Positions 43,869 to 52,411 of a stretch of 64,000 nt of DNA are shown one piece after another. Every line of letters starts with the position of its first letter. Within the stretch, counting starts at the first letter, position 1. Source of the DNA: Cyclobacteriaceae bacterium (GTDB taxonomy: Bacteria > Bacteroidota > Bacteroidia > Cytophagales > Cyclobacteriaceae); NCBI GenBank assembly GCA_029881895.1, contig JAOULS010000001.1:1-64000 (forward strand), given 5' to 3'. Position numbers and translations under genes: made by a program. Below the pieces are notes generated by a model, which was given only the letters and a program-made list of their open reading frames with translations, ran no database searches and was not told the DNA's origin.

Positions 43869-45967
43869 CAGCTCAATTCAATTACTATTCTTTCACCCTT
43901 ATTAATTTTCTTTCCTACTGAAAGCGATTGATTTTTCACTCTCCCAAATCCTTCATATTTAACTTGTAACCCATGCTTTTCCAACAAAAAAAGAGCATCT
44001 CTTAATGTCATTCCAAGCACATTGGGTACAAAATTTTCTTGATCATACGTTGCTTTCCATTGTAATGAATTCGCCTTTATTCCTGCCCTTACCCAATTAT
44101 CTTCCACCGAAGAATGATTAGACACCCCTAGCTCATTGCATATCAATGTTAAATCATGTCGGTTCCCAGCTTGTACAACAGGAAAAAATCCGTATTGCGG
44201 TTCAACATCTCTAGAAATGGCATCATGCATTTGTATGTCTCTCGCATAAATATTATCTGCAACTTCTTTAAAAACAGGAGCTGCCACATTACTGCCATAC
44301 TGCCGCCATCCTTTTGGATTTTTTATAAGTACTATTGCACTGTATTTGGGATTGTCAGCAGGAAAATATCCTGCGAACGAGGTAATATATTTCCTTGTAT
44401 ATCTACCATTTTCAAGAATTTGCGAAGTGCCCGTCTTCCCTGCAATACTGTAGTGCTTATTTTTTATATTTACAGCAGTACCTCTTTCTACTACGCCTTC
44501 CAACATCAATCTAATCTTTGAAAGAGTTTCTTCAGAACATATTTTATTATTTAAAACTACTGTTTCATAGTTTTCTTTAACCTGATCTGCCTTATTTGCT
44601 GATTTTACAATAATTGGACGGATCATTTTTCCATCATTTGCCACTGCGTTATATAATGCCAACATTTGAAGAGGTGTCAGTTCAAGTCCATATCCATACG
44701 CCATCCAAGGCAAGGTTATTCCGCTCCACTCCTTATCAGAAGGGCGTTTTATTTTAGGACTTCCTTCGCCAAATAATTGAAAACCTAAGGGCTGAGATAA
44801 TTTTAAATCATCAACGTACTGTAAAAATTTTTCTGGCTTCAAACCAAAGTGTTTATCCACCAATTTTGCCATTGCAATATTAGAAGACTGCTCAAATGCC
44901 TGTTTGATAGAAATAGTACCATACCCTCCTTCGTGATGGTCTCGGACTGTATTATCATAAAATTTATACTCCCCATTACCAGTATCAATACTGTCACTTA
45001 AGTTAATATTCGTTTCTTCTAATAGGGCAATCATTGTTGCCAGCTTAAACGTTGAGCCCGGTTCGGTTAATCCCTGACGACCTACAGCATAATTATACCT
45101 TTCGAAATAACTGCCATTCTTATTCCTACTCAAACTCGACATGGCCTTTATTTCGCCAGTAGCTACTTCCATCACTACTGCTGTTCCATAATCGGCCTGA
45201 TGATCTTCCAAACTACGTAACAATGCAGACTCCGTCACATCTTGAAGGTTTACATCAAGCGTAGTTTGTATATCCCACCCGTCTTCCGTTCTTACTTCAG
45301 AACCATCATATATCGGCTTCCAGTTTCCTCCTGCCATTTTCTGATACAAGGCTTCTCCATCATTACCAGAAAGTTGCTTATTGAAACTAAACTCTAACCC
45401 AACAACGCCATCTTCTTCTTCATTAATATAGCCTATTGTTCTATAACTTAAGTTCGAAAAAGGTCTAAACCTTTTATCTACTTTTTCAAAAATAACCCCT
45501 CCTTTCAAACGACCCTCTTTAAAAATTGGCCACCCACTCATTTCCTTCTTTTCTTGATAATTAATCTGTTTACGATTAAGTATTAAATAACGTTTTTTAG
45601 CTATTCGAGCATCATTAATTTTTTGTTTGTACCAATTTTTATTATGGTCTTTATAAAATCGAGATAATAATAAGGAGAGCGTATCTAATCCACTTTTGTA
45701 TAGTTTTTCACTTGGAATATCAGGATCAAAAGCTACCTTATAAAAAGGAAGAGATGTGGCCAACAAGCTTCCATTATCCGAATAGATATTTCCTCTCGTA
45801 GCATTTACTTTACGTACTTTATAGGTAATCTGATCTGCTAACGCAACCCATTCCTCACCTTCGACATGTTGTAAAACAACAATTCTATAGATAATTCCAA
45901 CAGAAAAAACCAGCATAAATAAAAATGCTAGTCTCACACGTAGTAATATGGAATTTTTAATATTCAC
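43868..45967 (-). CDS. ftsI: Septal transpeptidase FtsI (PBP3) with a C-terminal PASTA domain
   Basis: 699 residues. One N-terminal transmembrane helix (LAFLFMLVFSVGIIYRIVVL), a PBP dimerisation domain (about 50-220), and the transpeptidase with catalytic SxxK in EPGSTFKLATM, SxN in EQSSNIAMAK and KTG in IAGKTGTSQIL. Residues about 633-699 (VPNVLGMTLRDALFLLEKHG) are a PASTA domain, a muropeptide or structural module more often seen in Gram-positive PBPs but usual in Bacteroidota FtsI. Overlaps ftsL by 11 bases. Confidence 0.96.
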   Translation of the reverse strand: MNIKNSILLRVRLAFLFMLVFSVGIIYRIVVLQHVEGEEWVALADQITYKVRKVNATRGNIYSDNGSLLATSLPFYKVAFDPDIPSEKLYKSGLDTLSLLLSRFYKDHNKNWYKQKINDARIAKKRYLILNRKQINYQEKKEMSGWPIFKEGRLKGGVIFEKVDKRFRPFSNLSYRTIGYINEEEDGVVGLEFSFNKQLSGNDGEALYQKMAGGNWKPIYDGSEVRTEDGWDIQTTLDVNLQDVTESALLRSLEDHQADYGTAVVMEVATGEIKAMSSLSRNKNGSYFERYNYAVGRQGLTEPGSTFKLATMIALLEETNINLSDSIDTGNGEYKFYDNTVRDHHEGGYGTISIKQAFEQSSNIAMAKLVDKHFGLKPEKFLQYVDDLKLSQPLGFQLFGEGSPKIKRPSDKEWSGITLPWMAYGYGLELTPLQMLALYNAVANDGKMIRPIIVKSANKADQVKENYETVVLNNKICSEETLSKIRLMLEGVVERGTAVNIKNKHYSIAGKTGTSQILENGRYTRKYITSFAGYFPADNPKYSAIVLIKNPKGWRQYGSNVAAPVFKEVADNIYARDIQMHDAISRDVEPQYGFFPVVQAGNRHDLTLICNELGVSNHSSVEDNWVRAGIKANSLQWKATYDQENFVPNVLGMTLRDALFLLEKHGLQVKYEGFGRVKNQSLSVGKKINKGERIVIELS

Positions 45968-46331
45968 CTTTAATAATCTCTATTTTACTTGGTGGTTGCA
46001 TGCTTTCGAACAATTCCTGCCCTTTTACTCGTTTTGCGACTTCAGATTGCTTACTAGCAAACATATAATCGGCTTTGAGTGTGGTATAGTCAGCACGCAA
46101 GTCACTCACTTCTTTTTTAGTTTTATCTATTCTTCTAATCGTTTTTTCAGCATAGTGGCTATTTCCTATATAAAAAATGCATAACCCCATTGTAAATAAT
46201 AACTGTGGTAAATATTTAAGAGGAAAACCATTTTCAAAAATTCTATCCGTTCGAATGGCTCTGTCTAACCTTGAAAAAAGACTGCCATTCTCACTGTTTT
46301 GCTCACCTACTTTAAATGTATTTTTCGACAT
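45957..46331 (-). CDS. ftsL: FtsL-like cell division protein
   Basis: 124 residues: a short cytoplasmic part, one transmembrane helix (YLPQLLFTMGLCIFYIGNSH) and a coiled coil (IRRIDKTKKEVSDLRADYTT). Sequence alone is weak, but topology, size and position between rsmH and ftsI identify the FtsL-like member of the FtsQLB complex. One base after rsmH. Confidence 0.88.
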   Translation of the reverse strand: MSKNTFKVGEQNSENGSLFSRLDRAIRTDRIFENGFPLKYLPQLLFTMGLCIFYIGNSHYAEKTIRRIDKTKKEVSDLRADYTTLKADYMFASKQSEVAKRVKGQELFESMQPPSKIEIIKGEY

Positions 46332-46332
46332 T

Positions 46333-47241
46333 TTATTTTTTTTCAGCTATTCTAAGTTTTGCACTTCTTGCTCTATTATTTTCTTTCACTTCTTTCTCAC
46401 TTGCCTCAATAGGCTTTCTATTTATTGCTACCAAAGGTTTTATTACATTACCATAAAAATCTTTCTCTTCATTCCCTCTAAAATCACCCTTATTAATAAA
46501 ATTCTTTACTAATCTGTCCTCTAACGAATGATATGACATCACTACCAACCGTCCTTCTTTTTTTAATATTTCCGCACTTTGCTCAAGCATTTCCTCCAAT
46601 GCTTTCAACTCTTCATTTACCTCTATTCTGATTGCTTGAAATACCTGTGCGAAATACCGAAACTCCTTGCCGCGCTTTGCAAAACGCTCTAGAACAGCTT
46701 TTAACTCATTTACTGTATGTATCGGTTGGTTTGTACGTGCTGATACTATAGCAGCAGCTAATGTTTTTGCATTTCTCACCTCACCATACATCCCAAACAT
46801 TTGATGAAGTGCGGCTTCAGAATATTCATTAATTACATTTTTGGCGGTTAGCTTGCCTGATTGATCCATCCTCATGTCGAGCTCTGCATCGAAGCGAGTT
46901 GAAAATCCTCTTTCGGGATTATCAATCTGATATGAAGAAACCCCTAGGTCGGCAAGAATACCATCTACTTCTGTAACACGGTACATTTTTAAGTACCTTT
47001 TCAAATACCTAAAATTGGAAGCAATTAATGTGAAAGAACTTTTATCAATTGTACTAGCGTTTGATTGCGCATCTGCATCCTGATCGAACCCATATAGCTT
47101 CCCTCCTTCCAATTTCTCTACTATCGCTTTCGAATGTCCTCCTCCTCCAAACGTAACATCTACATATACTCCACCCGGTTTTATATTTAAGCCCTCTAAG
47201 CACTCATCTAACATTACTGGGTTATGGTAGTCTACAGCCAT
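46333..47241 (-). CDS. rsmH: 16S rRNA (cytosine(1402)-N(4))-methyltransferase
   Basis: 302 residues from ATG 47241 (MAVDYHNPVMLDECLEGL), the family's usual start; a longer frame reaches 47313 but would invade mraZ. SAM-binding VDVTFGGGGHSKAIVE, then ADLGVSSYQIDNPERGFS, and the C-terminal VMSYHSLEDRLVKNF. Methylates C1402 of 16S rRNA in the decoding centre. Second gene of the dcw cluster. Confidence 0.97.
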   Translation of the reverse strand: MAVDYHNPVMLDECLEGLNIKPGGVYVDVTFGGGGHSKAIVEKLEGGKLYGFDQDADAQSNASTIDKSSFTLIASNFRYLKRYLKMYRVTEVDGILADLGVSSYQIDNPERGFSTRFDAELDMRMDQSGKLTAKNVINEYSEAALHQMFGMYGEVRNAKTLAAAIVSARTNQPIHTVNELKAVLERFAKRGKEFRYFAQVFQAIRIEVNEELKALEEMLEQSAEILKKEGRLVVMSYHSLEDRLVKNFINKGDFRGNEEKDFYGNVIKPLVAINRKPIEASEKEVKENNRARSAKLRIAEKK

Positions 47242-47263
47242 ATATTTTTTTGCTAAAGCGCAA

Positions 47264-47710
47264 TCATTCTCCTGATAATTTTTTCTGAACCAATTGAGAA
47301 TATTCTTCGGCATTCTGTGTCATAAATCCATTATAAAATGCAGGACTCCAAACCTCAATTTTTTTACCAACACCGATTAATATTGCTTCTTTTTCTAGTT
47401 TGGCATAAGCCAATGCTTTTTTCGGAATTAAAAACCTACCAGAATTATCTAGTTCTACTTCGGTATGGCTATTGAAAAAAGCTCTTTGCAGCTTTCTGTT
47501 TTCAGCATCAAATTCATTCAGTCCAGAAATTTGTGATTCTTTCTTTTTAAACTCCACCATAGGGTAAATCACTAAGCAAGGATCAAACCCATGTCCTACC
47601 ACTAGTTGATTTCCAGAAGATTCTGGCAATGCAGATTTGAATCTTGCTGGTAATACCAACCGACCTTTTGCATCAAGCTTGCATGTATATTCACTAGTAA
47701 AAAAAGACAT
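47264..47710 (-). CDS. mraZ: Transcriptional regulator MraZ
   Basis: 148 residues from the second of two adjacent ATGs (MSFFTSEYTCKLDAKGRLVL). Two AbrB-like swapped-hairpin halves: DAKGRLVLPARFKSALP and LDNSGRFLIPKKALAYAKLE, each with the family's DxxGR. MraZ forms rings that bind repeats in its own promoter and represses the dcw cluster. Here the first gene of the cluster, with matching repeats 60-84 bases upstream. Confidence 0.97.
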   Translation of the reverse strand: MSFFTSEYTCKLDAKGRLVLPARFKSALPESSGNQLVVGHGFDPCLVIYPMVEFKKKESQISGLNEFDAENRKLQRAFFNSHTEVELDNSGRFLIPKKALAYAKLEKEAILIGVGKKIEVWSPAFYNGFMTQNAEEYSQLVQKKLSGE

Positions 47711-47740
47711 CACTCTAAAAAAGATATTTCACCACAAGAG

Positions 47741-47748
47741 CAAACATA
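47741..47748 (-). promoter_or_regulatory. Promoter -7 box of the dcw cluster
   Basis: TATGTTTG on the minus strand fits TAnnTTTG. It is about 30 bases upstream of mraZ and places the -33 region inside the first of the GTGGT repeats. Confidence 0.6.
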
Positions 47749-47769
47749 CAGAATAATATGACATTTTCC

Positions 47770-47794
47770 ACCACAATTCACCACTTTTTACCAC
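47770..47794 (-). promoter_or_regulatory. MraZ operator: three GTGGT boxes with a 10-bp period
   Basis: Read on the minus strand, GTGGT occurs at 47794-47790, 47784-47780 and 47774-47770, exactly 10 bases apart. In other bacteria MraZ binds three or four short GTG-containing direct repeats with one-helical-turn spacing upstream of mraZ, so this is very probably its site. It overlaps the -33 region. A fourth GTGGT lies at 47735-47731, downstream of the -7 box. Confidence 0.82.
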
Positions 47795-48187
47795 TTTTTG
47801 ATATTATTTATGTAAAAACGTCTTATTTATTACATGCAAACACATTAAAGTCTTTTAAAAAAAAGCTCAATTATTCGTGAAAAGAATAAAAATTAACACG
47901 TAAATAATTGATATAAAGTGAATTATATGCATTCTACTTTATTTAATTCGTACTACACTACCTAGGTAATAAATAGTGGTAAAAAGTGGGGCATTTCCAT
48001 TTTTAAGAATTGACAAACATTGTATTAACAAATTTCGAAAAATCAAAATTTTCATTCCCACTATCATTTTATTGGCTTACATCAGCTATAATTGCCGTAT
48101 GATAATAAAACAATATCCAACGATTGATTCACTTGATATGGTATAAATTAAACCCTCGCACTTAACGAGCACTATAGCATATTCGGG
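47795..48187. other. Gene-free region between aroK and the mraZ operator
   Basis: About 390 very AT-rich bases with no convincing open frame or RNA. The one structured item is the distal plus-strand repeat at 47976-47991. A small imperfect stem (ctcg/cgag near 48154-48168) just after aroK is too weak to call a terminator. Confidence 0.5.
47976..47991 (+). promoter_or_regulatory. Distal MraZ-like box pair in opposite orientation
   Basis: GTGGTAAAAAGTGGGG on the plus strand: two GTGG cores 10 bases apart, matching the GTGGTAAAAAGTGGTG unit of the main operator but on the other strand and about 180 bases further upstream. No plus-strand gene follows. It may be a second MraZ contact or a relic. 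Confidence 0.5.
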
Positions 48188-48694
48188 TTAAAGGATTGCT
48201 ATGATTTTTTCAACACCAATCACACCTGATAATGTGTGTTTCGCTTGTTTATAAAATAGTTCTCTTTCTTCAAGTTGTGTGCTTATTTTTTGTAGTAACT
48301 CTTCTTTCTCAAGCCCTTTAAACAAAGGACGTGTATTTAAATTTGATAAGGATAGTCGTTTAACTATTTCCTGAGGAGAAACTTCTAGGTAAATTGTTTC
48401 CGCCTCTGAATTCATGAAGTCCATATTCTCAAAAAAGCATGGTGTTCCTCCACCTACTGCAAGAATCACTTGTTGTTGATGACCTACTACTTCACGTAAA
48501 GTTTGTGCTTCTATTTCCCTAAAATAAGGCTCTCCTTTATTTTTAAATATATCGGGTATCGTTTCTGCCGCTTTCTCTTCAATAGCATGATCCAAATCAA
48601 TAAATGGCAATTCAAGTTTACGAGCCAATTCATGCCCCAATGTCGTCTTACCTGAACCTGCTAAACCAGTTAATATTATCGTATTTTTAGTCAT
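48188..48694 (-). CDS. aroK: Shikimate kinase
   Basis: 168 residues. Phosphorylates shikimate in chorismate synthesis. Walker A is GLAGSGKTTLG, the shikimate site is PFIDLDHAIEEKA, FREIEAQTLREV and ILAVGGGTPCF, and the lid/adenine region includes NLNTRPLFKG. Shares one base with the end of the upstream gene. Confidence 0.96.
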   Translation of the reverse strand: MTKNTIILTGLAGSGKTTLGHELARKLELPFIDLDHAIEEKAAETIPDIFKNKGEPYFREIEAQTLREVVGHQQQVILAVGGGTPCFFENMDFMNSEAETIYLEVSPQEIVKRLSLSNLNTRPLFKGLEKEELLQKISTQLEERELFYKQAKHTLSGVIGVEKIIAIL

Positions 48695-49794
48695 TAAAGT
48701 AATTCAACGATCTCTCCTACCGAAGGCGTGTCATTAGAATGCCATTTACCCAGTACCGTACCATCCTTTAGCAACATAATTCCAGGGTTTGAGCGAATCA
48801 TTGCTTTAATTACAGTCGCATCTGTAAAATAAAATGATGCCGCCAATTGCTGTTCGTGACGAAATGGCTCGAATATCACTTCGGCTGATGAAGTGAGAAT
48901 CATTGTTTCAATTTTTCCATCAATATCATTGACCAATGTTCTAATATTTCCTAAATTTTCTTCTTTCGTTTTCGTAACATCATTAATAATTAGCAATAAT
49001 TTCACCCCTTCATAAGTCTGTTCTGTCACATCATTTCCTTCCAAATCAATAACATTATAATCTGTTATTTTCGGGACAGTAGCTTCAGCATTTAACACTC
49101 TTGAATCTTTATATGTATAACCATTCTCCTTAGTTAGAAAACTTTCTGAAAGCACTTCTTCACCATTTTTTTCAAATACATATTCAATTATAGGTTGCTC
49201 AGAGGGGATCATTTGTTCAGGAATATTATTTCCGATTTTATAAGCTCTGAAGTCGATAAAAGGTAAATGACGAACAGCAAATACTCCTAAGTAAAAACTC
49301 AAAATTGTCGTGACCAAAATTACAGCATGTCCAGTTCTGGTTCTTAATAAAGGTTGGTATTTATCTCTATAAAAAAACAAATGTGCAATAAAAACGAGTA
49401 ATACCATGTCTTTAAAAAAGGACTCCCAAGGGGTAAGTTTTATGGCATCGCCAAAACATCCGCAATCCGTTACTTTATCAAAATAAGCTGAGTAAAATGT
49501 TAGGAATGAAAAAAACAAAATAAGCAACAACAGCATCCAAGATGTTTTCTTCATGTTATAATTAATAAAAACTGCAACACCTAAAACTATTTCCAATACT
49601 ATTAAAACCATTCCTATAGGGAGTGCTATCGGGATAAATAATTCGAAAAAACTTCCAAAATCAGCTGCAAAAACGCCAAAATATTCTTTAAGTTTAATTT
49701 CTGTTCCTATTGGGTCATTTATCTTAATTAATCCAGAAAAAATAAACAAACCTCCTACAATAAATCGTATTACTACATCAAGAATTCGCATCAT
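48694..49794 (-). CDS. BT_3928-type membrane protein: DoxX/MauE-like plus thioredoxin-like domain
   Basis: 366 residues. Four transmembrane helices in the first ~150 residues have a DoxX/MauE-like pattern (FIVGGLFIFSGLIKINDPIG) and an extracytoplasmic CxC pair (VTDCGCFGDAIKL), as in methylamine-dehydrogenase maturation and VKOR-like redox proteins. A fifth helix is followed by a ~190-residue thioredoxin-fold-like part without a CxxC. The family is widespread in Bacteroidota and probably acts in envelope redox chemistry; function unproven. Between DUF1599 and aroK. Confidence 0.82.
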   Translation of the reverse strand: MMRILDVVIRFIVGGLFIFSGLIKINDPIGTEIKLKEYFGVFAADFGSFFELFIPIALPIGMVLIVLEIVLGVAVFINYNMKKTSWMLLLLILFFSFLTFYSAYFDKVTDCGCFGDAIKLTPWESFFKDMVLLVFIAHLFFYRDKYQPLLRTRTGHAVILVTTILSFYLGVFAVRHLPFIDFRAYKIGNNIPEQMIPSEQPIIEYVFEKNGEEVLSESFLTKENGYTYKDSRVLNAEATVPKITDYNVIDLEGNDVTEQTYEGVKLLLIINDVTKTKEENLGNIRTLVNDIDGKIETMILTSSAEVIFEPFRHEQQLAASFYFTDATVIKAMIRSNPGIMLLKDGTVLGKWHSNDTPSVGEIVELL

Positions 49795-49798
49795 TATC

Positions 49799-50347
49799 TT
49801 ATACTTTTACAAAATTTAATTTTATTAAACAGAACACAGCATAATTTATCATATCCTGATAATTCGCTTCCACTCCTTCGGATACTAAGGTTTCTCCTTT
49901 GTTATCTTCAATTTGTTTCGTCCTCATTAGTTTCATCAAAATTATATCAGTCATGGAAGTCACTCTCATTTCTCTCCAAGCTTCGCCATAATCATGATTC
50001 TTATCCATTAGAAGACTCCTCGTATCATCAGCCACTTTATCGTATAAAATTTCCAATTCTTCAAAAGGTATTTCCATACGATCATCATCAATAAGCGTTA
50101 TTTGAATAATTGCCATCAAACAGTAATTTATAATGGCAACAAACTCACCCTTAACATCTTCTTTCACCTTTTGCGTACCTTTTTCTTGTATCGATCGGAT
50201 ACGCTGTGCTTTTATAAAAATTTGATCCGTAATAGAGGGCAAACGCAACACACGCCATGCTGTGCCATAATCTTTCGTTTTCTTCTCAAAAAGAACTTTA
50301 CATGCCGAAATTACTTCCCTATATTCGCTTACCGTTTTCTCTTCCAA
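49799..50347 (-). CDS. DUF1599 protein, tandem duplicated
   Basis: 182 residues made of two copies of a ~75-residue unit: KTKDYGTAWRVLRLPSITDQ (near residue 23) and KNHDYGEAWREMRVTSMTDI (near 115), each followed by a KxxR...IE helix and an INY motif. The fold is unassigned here, though the D-Y-G-x-A-W core and helices recall all-alpha NTP hydrolases. Divergent from folP. Function unknown. Confidence 0.85.
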   Translation of the reverse strand: MEEKTVSEYREVISACKVLFEKKTKDYGTAWRVLRLPSITDQIFIKAQRIRSIQEKGTQKVKEDVKGEFVAIINYCLMAIIQITLIDDDRMEIPFEELEILYDKVADDTRSLLMDKNHDYGEAWREMRVTSMTDIILMKLMRTKQIEDNKGETLVSEGVEANYQDMINYAVFCLIKLNFVKV

Positions 50348-50391
50348 AGTATAAAGGGTTAATCGTTTATAATATATAACAACTTAAATTA

Positions 50392-51246
50392 GTGGCGAAA
50401 GATACTGTTTTTTCAACTAAAAAAACACTTAACATCAAGGGAAGTATACTTAATATAAGTACACCGCTAGTGATGGGGATATTAAACACCACTCCTGATT
50501 CATTTTTTGACGGAGGCAAGTACTCTTCTGAAGAATTAATTCTTCAACAAGTACGTAAAATGTTAGAAGATGGTGCTTCAATCATTGATGTAGGTGGCTA
50601 TTCCTCTCGCCCAGGCGCAAATGAAGTTACTACTAATGAAGAAATTAACCGAACTTCGAAAGTAATAGAAGTAATTATAAATCATTTTCCTGACACCATA
50701 ATTTCTATCGACACTTTTCGTTCGGCTGTAGCTGAAGCAGCTATTGAAACTGGAGCAAAAATGGTAAATGATATATCCGCAGGTAGCCTAGACAAAGACA
50801 TGTTTTCTTTGATTGGAAAAACCAAAACCCCCTATGTAATGATGCACATGAGAGGAACTCCTCAAAATATGCAACATAAAACTTCGTATACCAATTTGAT
50901 GAATGAGATAATGGACTATTTTATTGAAAAGATAAAATTACTTCAAAATCTAGACGTAACAGACATCATTATTGATCCTGGATTTGGTTTTTCAAAAACG
51001 AAAGAACAAAATTTTGAAATTCTTGAAAAATTAAATTATTTTAAAGGATTAGGATTACCTTTACTCGCAGGTGTTTCTCGTAAGTCTATGATATATAATA
51101 CACTTGGCAATAATGCCGAACAAGCTTTAAATGGCACAAGTGTATTAAATACAATTGCACTAATGAATGGGGCACAAATATTGCGAGTTCATGACGTAAA
51201 AGAAGCAATGGAATGTATACAACTATTTAACACGACCTACTCTTGA
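50392..51246 (+). CDS. folP: Dihydropteroate synthase
   Basis: 284 residues, starting with GTG 50392. Condenses p-aminobenzoate with dihydropterin pyrophosphate in folate synthesis; the sulfonamide target. Marks are MGILNTTPDSFFDGGKY (first signature), GASIIDVGGYSSRPGA (second), the pterin-site VNDISAG, and the late PLLAGVSRKSMI. Its stop overlaps the cdaA start by one base. Confidence 0.97.
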   Translation: MAKDTVFSTKKTLNIKGSILNISTPLVMGILNTTPDSFFDGGKYSSEELILQQVRKMLEDGASIIDVGGYSSRPGANEVTTNEEINRTSKVIEVIINHFPDTIISIDTFRSAVAEAAIETGAKMVNDISAGSLDKDMFSLIGKTKTPYVMMHMRGTPQNMQHKTSYTNLMNEIMDYFIEKIKLLQNLDVTDIIIDPGFGFSKTKEQNFEILEKLNYFKGLGLPLLAGVSRKSMIYNTLGNNAEQALNGTSVLNTIALMNGAQILRVHDVKEAMECIQLFNTTYS

Positions 51247-52106
51247 TGTTAGCTTTTAATATAGGGTTTCTAGAAATAAGCTGGGTGGATATTATTGATA
51301 TTCTACTCGTTAGTTTTCTGCTATATCACTTATACAAATTGATGAAAGGAAGTGTGGCCGTAAAGATATTTGGAGGCATTTTAGCTTTATATTTTATTTA
51401 TTTGATTGTAAAATCAGCCCAAATGGAATTACTAACTGTCATTTTGGGACAGTTCATGGGGGTAGGTGTTATTGCCGCTCTGATTTTGTTTCAACCTGAA
51501 ATCCGAAAGTTTCTGCTACTAATTGGACGAACGACCAGTCTCAATAAAGAAAATATATTTAAGAATTTTGTTCTATGGAAAAGAAAAGAACAACAAAAAA
51601 GTTTGAACATTACAGCTATTATTGAAGCTGCTAAATCTCTTGGTAGCACAAATACTGGTGCTTTAATTGTTTTCTCTAAAGAATCTCCTCTGAGATTTTA
51701 TGCTGAATCTGGGGACGAACTTGATGCTATCATTTCTAAACGACTACTTATCTCTATATTTAACAAATATAGCCCACTACACGATGGCGCTGTTATTATT
51801 TATAATGGAAAGATATTAGCCGCCCGTTGTATATTGCCTGTTTCTGAAAAAGATGATCTTTCTGCTAATTTTGGCTTACGCCATAGAGCTGCACTGGGCA
51901 TGTCAGATACCACAGATACGTTAATATTAATAGTTTCAGAAGAAACAGGTCAGATTTCTGTTGCTAGAAATGGTGAATTATTTCATAATCTTTCACCACA
52001 GGAGTTACGTAAAAACATTAACACGTACTTATTCGAAGAAGAAATCACAACAAAAACTGAGATTATCGCAAAAAAAGAGCTCTCTCAACCCGCTGAATTA
52101 AAGTAA
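51246..52106 (+). CDS. cdaA: Diadenylate cyclase CdaA
   Basis: 286 residues from ATG 51246 (MLAFNIGFLEISWVDIIDIL). Three transmembrane helices in the first ~95 residues, then the DAC domain with the catalytic D180-G181-A182 motif in LHDGAVIIYNG and R212-H213-R214 in FGLRHRAALG. Makes c-di-AMP from two ATP. The Firmicutes partners cdaR and glmM are absent; the link to folP is the arrangement usual in Bacteroidota, suggesting control linked to growth or the cell wall. Confidence 0.96.
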   Translation: MLAFNIGFLEISWVDIIDILLVSFLLYHLYKLMKGSVAVKIFGGILALYFIYLIVKSAQMELLTVILGQFMGVGVIAALILFQPEIRKFLLLIGRTTSLNKENIFKNFVLWKRKEQQKSLNITAIIEAAKSLGSTNTGALIVFSKESPLRFYAESGDELDAIISKRLLISIFNKYSPLHDGAVIIYNGKILAARCILPVSEKDDLSANFGLRHRAALGMSDTTDTLILIVSEETGQISVARNGELFHNLSPQELRKNINTYLFEEEITTKTEIIAKKELSQPAELK

Positions 52107-52166
52107 CTTAATGCGAAATCTTGATAAAAGACAAAAAAATAAAAAATATTGGTTACCATCCTGCAT

Positions 52167-52194
52167 AGTGCTGTATTAAAGGGTACATAGCACT
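52167..52194 (+). terminator. First terminator after folP-cdaA
   Basis: Stem agtgct/agcact (52167-52172 / 52189-52194) with inner gta/tac pairs and a two-base bulge, followed by seven T. Confidence 0.65.
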
Positions 52195-52225
52195 TTTTTA
52201 CACACCGTTTAGCATGGTAAAAGTC

Positions 52226-52252
52226 GAAAGCCACTCATCAAGAGTGGCTTTC
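52226..52252 (+). terminator. Second terminator after folP-cdaA
   Basis: A perfect 11-bp stem gaaagccactc/gagtggctttc with a 5-base loop, followed by atttttta. With the preceding hairpin it makes a tandem terminator. The rest of this 305-base gap holds only the peroxiredoxin promoter. Confidence 0.88.
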
Positions 52253-52333
52253 ATTTTTTACTGTACTTTCATTCATGAACCACTTAACTTATCAGTACTA
52301 TCTATTAACACATTGTAAAAATTTAACACATTG

Positions 52334-52366
52334 TTTGTGTCAATAATAAAGGGCTTAGTAACTTTG
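52334..52366 (+). promoter_or_regulatory. Promoter of the peroxiredoxin gene
   Basis: TTTG (52334-52337), 21-base spacer, TAACTTTG (52359-52366). Both boxes fit the Bacteroidota consensus. Leader about 40 bases. Confidence 0.65.
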
Positions 52367-52411
52367 TTTTGAAAAATAGTAAATCAATTTATTCAACAGA
52401 AAATTAAAAAC

